From positions 16,404,983 to 16,468,982 of the forward strand of contig NC_087077.1 of assembly GCF_026151205.1 (NCBI RefSeq): a stretch of 64,000 bases of DNA. The letters run 5' to 3'. Positions 45,263-57,500 of the stretch are shown here, piece after piece. Within the stretch, counting starts at the first letter, position 1. Every line of letters begins with the position of its first letter. The position numbers and the translations under genes are program-made. This DNA is from Bolinopsis microptera (lineage: Eukaryota > Ctenophora > Tentaculata > Lobata > Bolinopsidae). The notes under the pieces were generated by a model. That model searched no databases. It was given only the letters and a program-made list of their open reading frames with translations, and was not told where the DNA came from.

Positions 45263-46595
45263 TCATCGAAAGTTTTTAATTGTTTTTTAATTGGCTCTGA
45301 GCCGTGATACCTGTGTCTGACATGAGTAGTGATTAGAATGATGAGGATTATTCTCTTTTTGCTTTTTTATACTAAGTTTAGGTATTTTGGGATGTTGATG
45401 TCAGAAGAATGTTATCTAAAGTATCGTAACGCGAATCGCTTAAAAATAGAATGTTTGTAGTGTGAAGTAAACTGACATTTTGTGGCTGATCACTGACCAC
45501 TTTACAAATTACTGATATTTACGATTATTCGAACTAGTCAGTTTATATAATAGTAATATTTTATTTGTTACAGATTCAAAGTATTAGTGATTTCTCATTA
45601 GTTTACTTTTAAATTGATCCTTTACTGTTTTTGCATAATATGGCAGAGAATGTCCTATCGCTTTTTAGAGTACTACTACTTTTTACTGCGTTTTTTGCAG
45701 AATGCGCCTAAAAAACTTACAAATCCTTCAGTTCCATTCTTCCTATTTCTATCGACTTATTTTTTATCCAAATTGCTAAAAATGTATTTGAAGCCGATGT
45801 TAATAAGATAAGTTAATTAGTTAAATAGATTAACTGCAAGGTAACGGTTTATATTCTCTGTATAATTTAATTTCAGATTTTTGACATAATATATCTATAT
45901 GTGACATATTTTATTTGATATTTTATACGATTGTACTGTACTGTTTTAACATTTTATTGCAACCCTTTGGTTAAACTATACTTTACCAAATTATAAAAAC
46001 CTTAAATTTCGCGTCTTATTTTGTGCCTCAAAATTCAAATTTGATACTAAATTAAAGTGCAGCAATTTTCCTTACAAAAGCTCACAACAAAAGCTCACAA
46101 CAAAAGATCACAACAAAAACCACATAACGTCCTACTCCAATACTTCTTGCCCCCAGAATTTGGCATATTATCCTCACCGTTTCCATAACTTTACCCCACT
46201 GCACCAATCCATTGATCCGTTACCATGGTTACCATATAACCTTATCAGTTATCATGGAGCCGTTTCTTAATAACCCCTTAACTTCCGTAAACCCGTAACA
46301 TAACGAACGACTTGGTACTCTAGCACGAAAAAATATGGGGTATGAAGTACTGGGGCAGGAAACTGGTCACCTTCAACCAAATCGTCACCTTATGACAGCT
46401 TATGACACTGCTTGGCTATGAGTATATTTAAACTTTAATTTCAAAACTGCTCACTGTAAAATCAGGAAGTCCTCCTGCTCAATATTAGTTTAGTAGTTTA
46501 CAGTTCACACCTCTTGCTGAAAGTTAAGCACTCATTATTATTATATGGTTCAGGTGATGATGAACACGGGAGTAAACACCGCATTTTAAAGAGAA
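45263..46595. other. CMTR1-MTRR intergenic region
   Basis: CMTR1 3' flank and MTRR upstream sequence, AT-rich. A short tandem ACAACAAAAGCTC/ATC triplicate lies at about 46078-46115. No additional gene is recognised. Confidence 0.55.
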
Positions 46596-46872
46596 CACGT
46601 GATCACAACTCGTCCTAGACCACGTGGTAAACAATACCTTATAAGGATAGCACGTGGCACAAAACCACGTGATGCTGGATAAAACCCCCAAATGTCTGCT
46701 GATATACGGCTCACAGACGGGTCAGGCTGAAGCGATATCAGAGCGGATAGTACACGACTCTGGGAACTTGGGGTTGGAAGTGGAGTTGTTGTGTGGCGAT
46801 GAAATGGAGGGTAACATGGACAGATTACACGATCAGGTATTATCACGTGACGCAATCAGGAATTATCACGTG
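46596..46872 (+). promoter_or_regulatory. Cluster of six CACGTG E-boxes at the MTRR start
   Basis: CACGTG occurs at 46596-46601, 46621-46626, 46651-46656, 46666-46671, 46844-46849 and 46867-46872. The fourth copy abuts the start codon ATG at 46672, and the last two lie in the first intron as ATCACGTGACG. CACGTG is bound by bHLH-Zip factors (USF, Max/Myc, MITF/TFE). Which factor acts here, if any, is inference. Confidence 0.55.
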
Positions 46873-49800
46873 ACGTGTCGGAAGAATTGTCAGTAAACGT
46901 TTGTGATGAAAATATTATAAATGGTTAGTTAGATGAGTTCATGATTGTGGTTCTTAAAGTGTTAGCCAGTCCTGGAAAGAAAAAACAATTTTGTATCCGT
47001 TCAAGTTCCAACCAAGCACCATCATCCAGGTTGTAGTATTTGTTGTTTCCTCCACCGGCGAAGGAGACCCACCAGAAAACTTCGAGAGTTTCTGGGGTTT
47101 CTTGAACGATAAGCCACCTCAGAACTTAAGTTACACTTTACTTGGTCTTGGAGATTCCAACTACACCGAATTCGGGGGGTTTCCCAACGCTCTGAAGGAC
47201 TTTCTGGAGGAATCAGGTGCTAGATCTTTCTACGAGTTTCAGGTTAGGATTCATTAGTAAATTCGATTTAGAAGCATCTATATAGTGATTTAAATTATTG
47301 ATTATAAAGACCGCCACGCCTGGTGACCACATTGTTAAATTCTGACTTTAAACCAATGATAAATTTAAAAACCATACCATGTTGCTTAAATGTTGTCTTA
47401 TTTCAGCTTGCTGATGATCAAGTTGGGTTGGAACTAGTGGTCGAACCCTGGATTGAGGGACTTTGGGAACCTTTATCACAGATCCTGCGCAATCAAAACA
47501 ACACCTTAAACCCCTCTCTGCAGCTCGACTCAGCGCTTTTAGAAAAACTCGCTCATCTAGAAATCACCAAAGATCTCCCTAAGGTGAAACAAATGTTCAA
47601 ATTTGAATTTTCTGAAGACGATTTCAAGAGCAGCTTCCCAGACGGAGTGGACAAGTTCATCCTCCCGTTTGCTGCTGGACCGTTGGAGAGGAGCACTGTT
47701 CTGAGGAGGACCTGTTTGACGGAGAGGAGTGAGAAGACGAAGGAGACGTTTGAGATTGAGTTGAAAACAGTGGCTTGTTATGGTCCTGGAGACTCGTTTG
47801 GAGTGCTGTGTCACAACAGCGAGAGGGAGGTCTGGGACTTGTTAGACAGGTAGCAAATTAGTGGACTATTGAATCTATCTAACAATTGACTTTTTTTGGT
47901 TTCTTTTAGTTAGATATACTATATCCCGTCAACTAAAAATTAAATGATCAATGAAGCATGAGTCAACTCTTTAAAATTTAGAGCAATATCTGAACTTGGA
48001 ATCATAAAAAGATGGAATCACAGAAACAGATAGTGATTATAACCATCTACTACCAGCTAACCTGAAACCTAAAAAACAAACCACCCTCTCCAGGCTGAAA
48101 GTAACCCAGACCGCCCACAAACAATACACCCTTACTCCTGACCCTAACGTTAAACCTCGACTTCTCCCGAAACACGTGCTGTTAAACTGCAGCCCGTACT
48201 ACGCCCTCAAGTATACACTGGATGTAAGGTCTTTGCCTAAGAAAGCGCTGTTGTTGTATCTTGCGGAGTGTTGTGAGAACGGGAAGGAGGGGGATTGTCT
48301 TCGTTTTCTAGCTTCTAAAGAGGTAGGCCAAAAGTCATTGGGCATACGTTGGCCTTAATAGCTCAGTCACTGAGTGCCCAATCGAAATAATTCTTTCTGG
48401 TATGACTTACTTAGTTCCTAGAAATAATTTAATCCTAGGCATATTGCAGAAAAGCTGGTAATATAAATAAAATGATTCAACGCTGTATGAAAATCTTCAA
48501 AAATGACTACATAGAATATCAACTAATTAAATAAATATAAAATATGATAAGTATGCTAATTAGTACAGAAATCAATTATCAATAAAGTTTAAGTCTTTTT
48601 GAGTAAAGTTTAAGTCTTTCTTACCCCATAGTCCATGCTCATTTGAAAGATCTATCTTTAGGTTATAATATACTGCGAGGGCTCCTTGTCAATCTTATTG
48701 ACTAAATCTACCAGACCATTTATATATTTCCAATGTTCTGGATACTTCTCCAGCATCCTAAAAACTGTAGCCTCCCCTTCTTCAGTATTGATGTCCGCAT
48801 CCGATACCGCATTATATAGTTCTGCATTTTGCATTGGGACAAAACTGTAGATGCAAAATCTCCACTGTATGTAGATAAACTTAGTGAGGTTAAACTCCGC
48901 AGTGAGTTGCTCGCGAGAAACTACCAGTTTGAACCGCGATATGCTTTCAATAAACGAGTCAATATAGACTTCAAGGAGTCGCTCACGGTGAGGATCGAGG
49001 CTAATACAAACTGCCATGTATCGTTGAAATTCTTGCATCACCGAGCTAAGCATAAAATGTGTGAAATCAAAGAACACCACGTTGTCGATTTTATCTGAAA
49101 TCGCAATGTTGAGCGGCTGAAAATCTCCAAGAACAGGGCCCCAAAGGTTGTTATCTGTTGTAAGTTGTATGGGGTCTCGATTCTCATCCATTTGCCATCT
49201 TATTAGCTTGTCTAGTGAATTTAGATTACACCGTTCCTTCAATTCAGTGTGTTCCTCTGCAGCATTATTCTGTAACATCTTCAACATCTTAACAGTGACT
49301 GAAGATGAACATACGTTTCGTAGAACATTATTCATATTGGCAATTGCAAGGCCTTTCTTTGTTACACCCACATTTAAGAAGGATTCAAATGGATGTTCAT
49401 CGACTCCGCTTCGTATTTTGTTTTCTTTCCACGCGTAGAATATACCGCTAAGCTCTGCCCGTTTCTGCAAAATAAGTAGTGCTTCCTCAAATAAATTTCC
49501 CCGTGGCATGTTTGGGGGGAGTTGGCACTGTTTTTCTGAAAGGTCCTGAAGGACCAAAAAACTCTCGTCCTCGTTCTCCTTATAGCCATAATATTCAACG
49601 AAGCAGGAATCTATGATATCTGCTGTCACACCCTCATGTGTTTCCAGGAACCTCCTAATCTCCGGTAGAAAGTTCTGGTAAACTCCAGCCTCCCACCAGA
49701 GCATCAATATTGTATACAGAACCCTTCATGAGCACATCTCGTCCCTCTAGCTCTCTACTCACTTTCTTTACAAAAACTTTCTTTTCCTCCCCATTTTCTA

Positions 49801-52800
49801 AGTGAATTTCGAATCTGAACGGTATTGCCTCATGCCCCGGTATCGAATCAAAGGGGAGAATCTTGATTTGGTTGGGGGACTTCAGTAAAAACAGTTCAGT
49901 CAGATATTCCGTTAGTGCAGAATCCACCATCTGATTGAAAATGGTTGGTTAGTTTTGCTGGACCATACTACCTGCATCGATTAATTAGACTGTTATTTTG
50001 CTTGATCGAATGAAGCTGATTCTCATAGAGTGCAAAAGTGAGCACTGAGCATCCCCCTTAATATAAATCGTTCATTCGTATGATTTTGAATGTTGAGCAT
50101 TATCAGGGTTGCCGGGGGACCTTAAAAACCTTAAAAAACCTTAAAAACCTTAAAAACGGCAATTTTGGGCAAAAAACCTTAAAAAAGACGTGAAAAACGG
50201 GCAAATTTTCGGGTTTTTAAGGTTTTTTAAGGTTTCATACCTAAATTATACCTAGCTTGATGTTAGATCTAAATGGATTTTCCGGATTAGTAAAATTTTT
50301 TTGAAATTATACCTAGCTTGATGTAGATCTGATAAGATTTTCTGAATTTATACCTAGCTCGGTGTAGATCTGATTGGATATTCTGAAATTATACCTAGCT
50401 CTGTGTAGACCTGATAAGATTTTCTGAAATTATAACTAGCTCGGTGTAGATCTGATTGGATGTTCTGAAATTATACCTAGCTCGGTGTAGATCTAATTGG
50501 GTTTTTCTGAAATTATACCTAGCTTGTTGTAGATCTAATTGGGTTTTTCTGAAATTATACCTAGCTCGGTGTAGATCTAATTGGGTTTTTCTGAAATTAT
50601 ACCTAGCTTGTTGTAGATCTAAATGGATTTTCCGGATTAGTAAAATTTTCTGAAATTATACCTAGCTTGTTGTAGATCTAATTGGGTTTTTCTGAATTTA
50701 TACCTAGCTTGTTGTAGATCTAATTGGGGTTTTCTGAAATTATACTTAGCTTGATGTAGATCTAATTGGGTTTTTCTGAAATTATACCTAGCTCGGTGTA
50801 GATCTAATTAGGTTTTTCTGAAATTATACCTAGCTCGGTGTAGATCTAATTGGGTTTTTCTGAAATTATACTTAGCTTGTTGTAGATCTAATTGGGGTTT
50901 TCTGAAATTATACCTAGCTTGTTGTAGATCTAATTGGGGTTTTCTGAAATTATACCTTCCCCCTTTAGATATGATTGCAATTTCTGTATCGGAAAACCTT
51001 GAAAAACCTTAAATTTAACTGTTTTGGACCTTAAAAATGGGTCAAAAGGGGCCTTAAAAGACGTGAAAAAACCTTAAAAATGACTCTCAAAAATGCCGGC
51101 AACCCTGAGCATTATGAAGTGGATTAAAATACGATTCTACGTCTGAATTTAGGTCCATTAATTATAGGCATGGCTGCCCCCGAGCGCCGGTGGGCGCCTG
51201 GGGGCGGCTAACCCCTCAAAGGTTCGTTCAGATCACTGGTCCTAGTTTGTTATCTCGAAATCAGGGTTTCACAATCAAGTTTCACAACAAATTTAGGCTG
51301 AACTCCCAGCTCAAAAAGATAATAATCAGTGAAAGAAATGCAAGAAATTCAACTAGCCAAGAAATTCAACAAACCAAGAAATTCAACTAATCAGAAATTT
51401 TTTCGAGTGGGGCACGATTAACGCATTTAAAAGCCACAGACCCTCCTGCAAAGCTGCAACTTGTGGAATTAAAATTCGGTCGGGAGGAAGTAAAATTACA
51501 AATTAAATAAATGTGCAAAATCTAAAAATAATGTTCGGACGAATACTATATTAGAGTCCGCCCTGAAGAATGCATATATTCACTATTTGATCGCATATTA
51601 TCCTTGATAAGTCAATTTGTCCTATCTGTACCATTTTTCGTAGCTTTGCGTCTATCGTTATGATCGTACAATTTTTTATCGAATAAAATCTCGGTCATCT
51701 GAGAAGCTAAGCTACAATTCTCATTTTTCAGCACAAACGTAATTCGAATGGCCAAACACAATCCAATAAAATTTGGCTTGATCCGACTATCCAAGCTATC
51801 AAATAAATTCGAAAATGAACCTTCATTTGAAAAAAATGAACACGAATATTTTTCGAGGCAATTCGGTAATGTAGCTACGCACGGTTAAGGCATGGTTAAA
51901 GCACAGTTAAGGCACGGTTAAGGCACAAGGGTTACATAAGGCACGGTTGAGGCACGGTCACTTAAGGCACGGTTAACGCACAAACTGCCCATAAGCAAGA
52001 ATTATTTCAATTGGGCACTCAGTGACTGAGCTATATTAAAGCCAACGTTTGCACACTGACTTTTGGCCCATCCTGTACATTGTTCACTTTACTTTTGTTT
52101 ATAAGATATCTTTGTAATATTACTATTTAATAGTAATACTAGTTAATAGTACTATGTTTACAGTATGCACTGAAGGGGTATTATCCTAGGAAGTTTCTTG
52201 AACTTTTAACAGGTACCCCTAATGGGTAGTGGGTACTGTAAAATACTTAATCTTGGGTTGTCATCAATAATATTATGTCTGCAATGATACATATTTTTCA
52301 TTAAATTTTCCGACATTTTATGAGGGCTACTTATACTCTTTAACAACTCATTCTCTTTCATCTGTCTAAACTGATTTAACGATATAACGATAGTCTTATA
52401 GTCTAGATATTTAACAAGCATCTTCCCCAGGGCAGTAAAGATCTGAACGATCTAATCTACACCCGGTCCCTAACCCTGCTGGAGATCCTGTCCCTGTTCC
52501 CCTCCTCCTCCCCCTCCTTCTGCTGCCTCCTCCAGCACCTTCCCCGCCTCACACCCCGCTACTACTCCGTCTCCAGGGTATCTCAACACGGTGTCAAGTT
52601 CGTCTTTAATCACGTGACTAACATCAGGGAGCACGTGACTAGAGAATTGACGGGTGTCCCCGGGGTTTGCTCCAGTTGGTTGAGGGGGTTGGCAGAGGGT
52701 GATGGTGTGTTTGTGTATCGGAGGAAGAATGCAGTGTTTAAACCTACAGTGGGTGATGGAGGGATGGTGATGATTGGTGCGGGGACCGGTGTTGCGCCGT

Positions 52801-53207
52801 TCTTGGGATTCTTAGACCATCTCGCTGAGTCCACCGTGAAAACAAGATCGGTATTGATAACAGGGAACAGGTACAAGGAGTTGGACTCCATATATGGTAA
52901 CGAATTCACTGAACATCACTTGAACGGCACTCTGGATACTTATCTAACTGCGTATTCTCGCGACGAAAACAGCACGTGCAAATACGTGCAAGATGTAATT
53001 GAATTGCACGACAAAGATATTGTGAGCTATGTAGATGAAGGAGCAAGGGTATTTGTGTGTGGGGATGCGAAGGGGTTGAGTGTTGGAGTGTATGAGATGT
53101 TTTGTAGAGTGTTGAGTAGGATTAAGGGAGTCAGTGAGGCGGAAGCGAGGGAGATGATATCTGGGATGAAGAAGGACGGCAGATATTGTGAAGATATTTG
53201 GTCCTGA
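46672..53207 (+). CDS. MTRR: Methionine synthase reductase
   Basis: Five exons join in phase to about 608 aa: 46672-46836, 47030-47242, 47407-47849, 48094-48322 and 52431-53207. It is a diflavin reductase that passes electrons from NADPH via FAD and FMN to reactivate cobalamin in methionine synthase. The FMN-binding flavodoxin motif is YGSQTGQ (residues 12-18), followed by SSTGEGDPP and LLGLGDSNY. ADDQVGLELVVEPWIEGLW is diagnostic for MTRR rather than P450 reductase. The FAD module has RYYSVS (about 393), the NADPH module GAGTGVAPF (about 465), and the protein ends YCEDIWS, matching the family's C-terminus. It is shorter than the human enzyme (about 700 aa), mainly in the linker. Intron 4 is 4.1 kb and contains an inverted-repeat-bounded block with a kinase-like pseudogene. 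Confidence 0.95.
48658..49930 (-). pseudogene. CHK/EcKL-type kinase-like gene, frameshifted
   Basis: On the minus strand an open frame begins at 49930 (MVDSALTEYLTELFLLKSPN) and is continued by a second frame (stop at 48658-48660) that overlaps the first at 49655-49707, shifted by one base. Together they span about 423 codons without introns. The first part has the nucleotide-binding lysine region (EKKVFVKKVSRELEGRDV). The second has E-x3-Y (WWEAGVYQNFLPEIRRFLE), the catalytic-loop equivalent GDFQPLNIAIS and the metal-binding VVFFDFTHF. These are hallmarks of the ecdysteroid-kinase-like/CHK family, aminoglycoside-phosphotransferase-fold small-molecule kinases. One frameshift lies near 49690. 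It is an intronless gene inside another gene's intron on the opposite strand, compatible with a retrocopy or transposon cargo. Confidence 0.75.
50104..51107. mobile_element. hAT-type non-autonomous element with internal minisatellite
   Basis: The terminal inverted repeats are CAGGGTTGCCGG (left) and CCGGCAACCCTG (right), a perfect 12-bp match. Perfect 8-bp target duplications AGCATTAT lie at 50096-50103 and 51108-51115. Subterminal CCTTAAAAACCTTAAAAA repeats occur on both sides. The body is a tandem array of about 41-bp units. No transposase is present. The 8-bp duplication and CAGGG ends indicate the hAT superfamily. Confidence 0.95.
50232..50957 (+). repeat. About 41-bp minisatellite inside the hAT element
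   Basis: About 17-18 units of TTATACCTAGCTCGGTGTAG followed by ATCTAATTGGGTTTTTCTGA. Variants include CTTGTTG and CTTGATG for CTCGGTG, and AAATGGATTTTCCGG for the second half. A composite variant (TTGATG…AAATGGATTTTCCGGATTAG) occurs near 50265 and again near 50615, so higher-order duplication took place. Confidence 0.9.
51170..51430. other. GC-rich hairpin and unassigned sequence
   Basis: GCCCCCGAGCGCC and GGCGCCTGGGGGC near 51176-51208 form an imperfect GC-rich hairpin in otherwise AT-rich intron sequence. A GAAATTCAAC tandem (about four imperfect copies) lies near 51345-51390. A GGTTCGTTC box nearby is not accompanied by a tRNA fold. Confidence 0.4.
51885..51985 (+). repeat. GGCACGGTTAA tandem repeats
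   Basis: About eight imperfect copies of an 11-bp unit (AAGGCACGGTT and variants), interrupted by short spacers, lie just inside the right inverted repeat of the MTRR intron block. Confidence 0.8.
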
Positions 53208-54584
53208 GGGAGGAGTTTTTTAATCTTTTCAAAACTTTTTTAATAATATTTATTTGGCCTCTGTTTATGTATTACTAATTACTATTGCAGTGATAATTTT
53301 ATGATCTAGGCGAAGGTTTGGCTGTTTGGGGAGTTTATTTATTTAGCTGCGCTAATCATCTTTTTACAATTATTTGATGTGAATGTTCTTTTTCGAAATT
53401 TTGTTTCAATCGTTGGTATTGTATATAATCGTGTTTTATACTGTACTGAGCTGCAGGTAATTTCTAGTCGGAATTTGATCAATCGTCAGCTTCATCAAAC
53501 TTTATCCTAAACGATACTGCTAATTGCTATAATTAATCAAGAAACCATGCACCAACTTGGTTAAGATGTTGGTAATATCTGAAAATTCTCTATGAAACGA
53601 TTTACCTCTGATATGGTAATCCCTCCCTTTTTGTAGATGTTTCTTAGTAATTGATAACACATACTGCAAGGACAATGATCGATTTTTTATAATATTCGTC
53701 AGATAATTTATTAGGGAAATAAAAATGTCAGTTTAACTATCAGTATCAGCTTTATCGTAGATTATAAGGAAGTTAGGAATAGGACTTTCATACAATCTTA
53801 TAGAGATAGAACTAGACTGTCTTGTATTTTAAAATCAGGATTGGTAATTGGAGTTGCGGTAAACCGGAGATTTATTATATATATAATATATATAGTATAT
53901 ATACGGACTTCAGTTGTATTTACATCTACATTGACATGACACGGTTAGGCAGGTCGTATGGTGTAAGTTAAATTATTAAGGAAACAGTTCTTTACTCATG
54001 TTGGATTAATGTATGTATGTTAACAAACATGGTTGAAAATGTCAATTCGTGCTAATATTTTGGGTTTCACCTCTAAGAATAGTCTCAATTATTTGAAAAT
54101 CTAGTAATTACTAGATTATTATTATCGTTTTTGGGCTACAAATTCGTTACTTCTATTATTTAAAGTATACCCAATTATGTAAATCAAAATTGGTAATGCA
54201 TATAATAATATAAAGATAAATTCCATATTATGATTTTACATGATTTACGTTTTTTGCGCTGATGACACTAATAAAGTAATAACATGATTCAATCATTAAA
54301 AAAATGTCTAGTTCCTAGATAATCATGTCCTAAGAAAAGCATATTGTGACGACAGACAAAGAAAAAGACGCCGTCATGAAACGAAGTTGACTGCTCCTTG
54401 CTGAACAGTAAGAATCAGTCAAACTCCAGTTTGGAAATCGTACCCTAGACTATCACATCCGCTCCTGAATTCATACTGAACCAGTCCTACCCCAGAGTTC
54501 TTCCCCCTCCCGAATCCTAACATTCCTTCCATTCCTCCCTGATACCACAACCCCTGCTCCTCACCACAACACCCACAAGACATA
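53208..54584. other. MTRR-TMEM135 intergenic region
   Basis: AT-rich, with an (AT)n palindrome at about 53878-53903. No coding sequence was recognised on either strand. It should contain the MTRR polyadenylation site and the TMEM135 promoter, but no signal stands out. Confidence 0.5.
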
Positions 54585-57500
54585 ATGATACCAACCACCC
54601 GAGAGAAGATAGAGTGTCTGTTGAAGACGGCAAAGTCTCTGTTTGTTCCGGGTGTGTACGGGTTACCCTGCAGCAAGCTGTGGCACCCTGATCATAGGCG
54701 CTGTGACATGGCTGGCTTGCAGTTTCTCTCTGTGTGCTCTGTTAAGGCTGTCAAGGTGGGTCCAGAGGTTGAATTTTAGGAATCGCTCACAGGGGGTTTA
54801 GCATGATTATGTTCTTGATCGGGTTCTTCTTTTTAAAGAGGTCTTCTTTTTTTCTCTCTCTCTTGAAAGAGTGTGTGAAGAGATTTTGATTGATCTAGCT
54901 ATAATTATTTGCAGATCTACACGGCTCTCTATCTTTTACCCCAACTTCTCAAGCACAAGTCTATTTATCAGGGACTAAAGAAAACCTTTCCCGACGTTAT
55001 AAGTAAGTTTTAAATAAGTTACAAACAGAAATTTCAAATATATCTCGGAAATTAATAAAAGAAATTAATATTCGATGAAAAAAACAAAAATATTTCAATA
55101 AACAAAGCAATTCTTCTGAACACGGTTCTGTAATTCATGCTATACTAAGCAATGTCATAATATGTTTACTGTATCTGCCACTACTGAATGATTGCGTGTA
55201 GTTTGATTTTCTGTTAATTATTTGCCCTGGATTATAATATAAGGTTGTACGGGAGTCCGGGACACTATCTGTAACTTCTATTATAAAACTTGACCATATT
55301 TTTACATGAAACGTTGCAATCACTGTTCTCAAGATAACATTATCCAGGATCAGCAGCGTTTCTCACGTGTCACTGCTACATAACGTGTGCTGCGCACTGC
55401 GTGCTGCGCCGCCTTCTCGGCCACTATCGTGCAATCACTGTTGCGTTCATTCCCTCTGCCATTGGGAGCCTTGCCACTATCAACATTGAGAAATACCATG
55501 TAAGTGGAACAAGTCATTCGGTTTTAAATGATTAATCAGGAGGATCACATTATTTGCTTGTAACCACGTTTTCAATTATTAATTAACAAAGAGTCACCCA
55601 GTGCACCCCCCCCCCCCCCCCAACTTCCACTCTTCACCACTTCACTACTTATCCCCCCAAATAGAGACAAGAAATACTGGCAATCTACATGGCGAGCTTG
55701 GCGCTGGAATGTTTGTACGAGATGGCAGTGTATAGGGGCCTCATTCCGCAGCTAAAGGGGGGTGAGGTGGTGCTGTTTTCTCTCTCCAGTGCTGTCCTCG
55801 TTCACTTTCACCGCAATAAAGAGGTACAGTTGGATAGGCTGCATTTCGTAGGTTTTACTCTTGTCTTTCATGAAATACATTTTGTTCCCTAATTTCGCAA
55901 CTGGCAACATTACCACATTTTGTGAGATAATTACTGGCTACAAAGTGAACATTGTGGAGACTCAAAGTTACCTTGTCAGGTGAAAATAAACGACACCTTG
56001 GACTGGATGATGAGTAAGTTGCTGGACTGCAAACACCAGTCTAAACCTGCACATCAGAAGTATTTGGTAACCCGGCTCAGGGAGAGACTCACTGATCAAA
56101 TTGACCTGCTCATAACCAGTAACTTCTCTTATCCTCTCAGGTTAGGGATTATTTTTAATGTCTTGTTAACTAAGTCTTAGTTTCAATTTTCTTTCACTCC
56201 GTTTGTTTTACTAAATTCATTGTTTGTTTTACAGCTTTTACTTAAATTATGCTCCTCAAAACCTTCAAACTTTACTTGGGGTTAGATTAAAATGTGACGT
56301 TTCTTTTGAAGGTAAAGAGCTCGTCAGCTCGCGCCTCGCATATTATATTTAAACGTGAGAGGGCGGCTTAAAAAGGTTGTTACCTTTTAATAACTTGCAC
56401 ACTCCTTTCTTATGTGTCCTTATCCTATCTCAGGTCAGATTTGTGTACCCACGAAAAGTCGTGTATAGCTCACACGTTGGACACGGGTCTCAATGGACTA
56501 ATTTGGGGAACTATCATACAGGTATTTTTACTCAGCAAATCTGTTTGTTTTTTATGGTGTACTTCGAGGCTCGCCATGAACCCTCAACGCTTAATGCCAG
56601 CTACATTCTCGGTTGGGTCTATTCTGCCCTAACCATAATATAATTAGTTGAACACCAGAATGAAAGTTTTGAAATTCTACATTCCCAGATGTGTTTACGA
56701 CTACTCAGCTCTGGAGGTTCGCTACGTCAGGTGATGCGCTTGTTTGCGCGGCGCTCTGACTTAGCACGTGTCAGTTCGTTCGTGGGCGCGTACAGTGCTA
56801 GCGTTGTGGCTCTGGAATGTCTGTTCCATAAAGCTGGGATTAAAGATATAACCCCTGCTCTATCAGGTAGACTTGTCTTGTAAATCCTGATTTTACTGTG
56901 TCAACGATGCAGACATTTTAAATAATCGTATGCATTTAATCGTATTTAAACACCATTATTTTTTAAATGGTAACATCGTTACCGAATTAAAAATCTGCTA
57001 TGCCACTTTTCGTCCAAATTTAAGTTGACCCAAGTTTGTTATTCAGGTGCAGTGTCAGGACTGTTGTTTGCTATAATGCCAGAACCTTCGGGCCCAGTAG
57101 CATTGTACTTCTTTTGCCGAGCTTTCCAAGGTGTTTATAAGAAGCTCATACAGGACAAGGTAACATTTTATTGATAACTTATCTAGCCAGCTCAAAATAA
57201 TATTGACTTCAATTTCATGACCAGTATCGTTCCTGATGATAATAGTAACAATTTGCAGGTGATCCCTGAGATTCCATACGACACGGTGTTGTTATTCACG
57301 CTGAGTACCGCCATCACCATACACACTGGAGTGTGCGAGCCTCACCTCATGAGACCTTCCTACACAGCATTCCTTAACTATCTCACTGACCAAAGGTATG
57401 TCAAATGTGCTGTCGTTTGCTTTCTTCTGGTTTTTCAGAGCGTGTTTTTACATGCATTTTGAAATAACTTGTATAATGTACGTATACCTCTAATATTATT

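Larger units (their letters stand above)
48321..52073. mobile_element. Inverted-repeat-bounded block in MTRR intron 4
   Basis: About 75 bp at 48321-48395 (GGCCAAAAGTCATTGGGCAT…CTCAGTCACTGAGTGCCCAA…AAATAATTCTT) is repeated in reverse complement at 51995-52073 with roughly 85% identity and a 2-nt indel. TA-CAGGATGGGCCAAAAGTC at the right edge looks like a Tc1/mariner-type terminus, though the left terminus is less well preserved and overlaps the splice donor (GAG|GTAGGCC). No transposase is visible inside. The contents are a minus-strand kinase-like gene and a hAT element. It could be a gene-carrying non-autonomous element or two independent copies flanking an insertion. Confidence 0.55.

Noticed and set aside
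51215-51245. GGTTCGTTC box as a possible tRNA T-arm
   Set aside because: No acceptor, D or anticodon stems can be paired around it.
56433-56643. Alternative TMEM135 exon starting at 56434
   Set aside because: That acceptor breaks phase and reaches a stop after about a dozen codons; the acceptor ending at 56438 keeps the family sequence.
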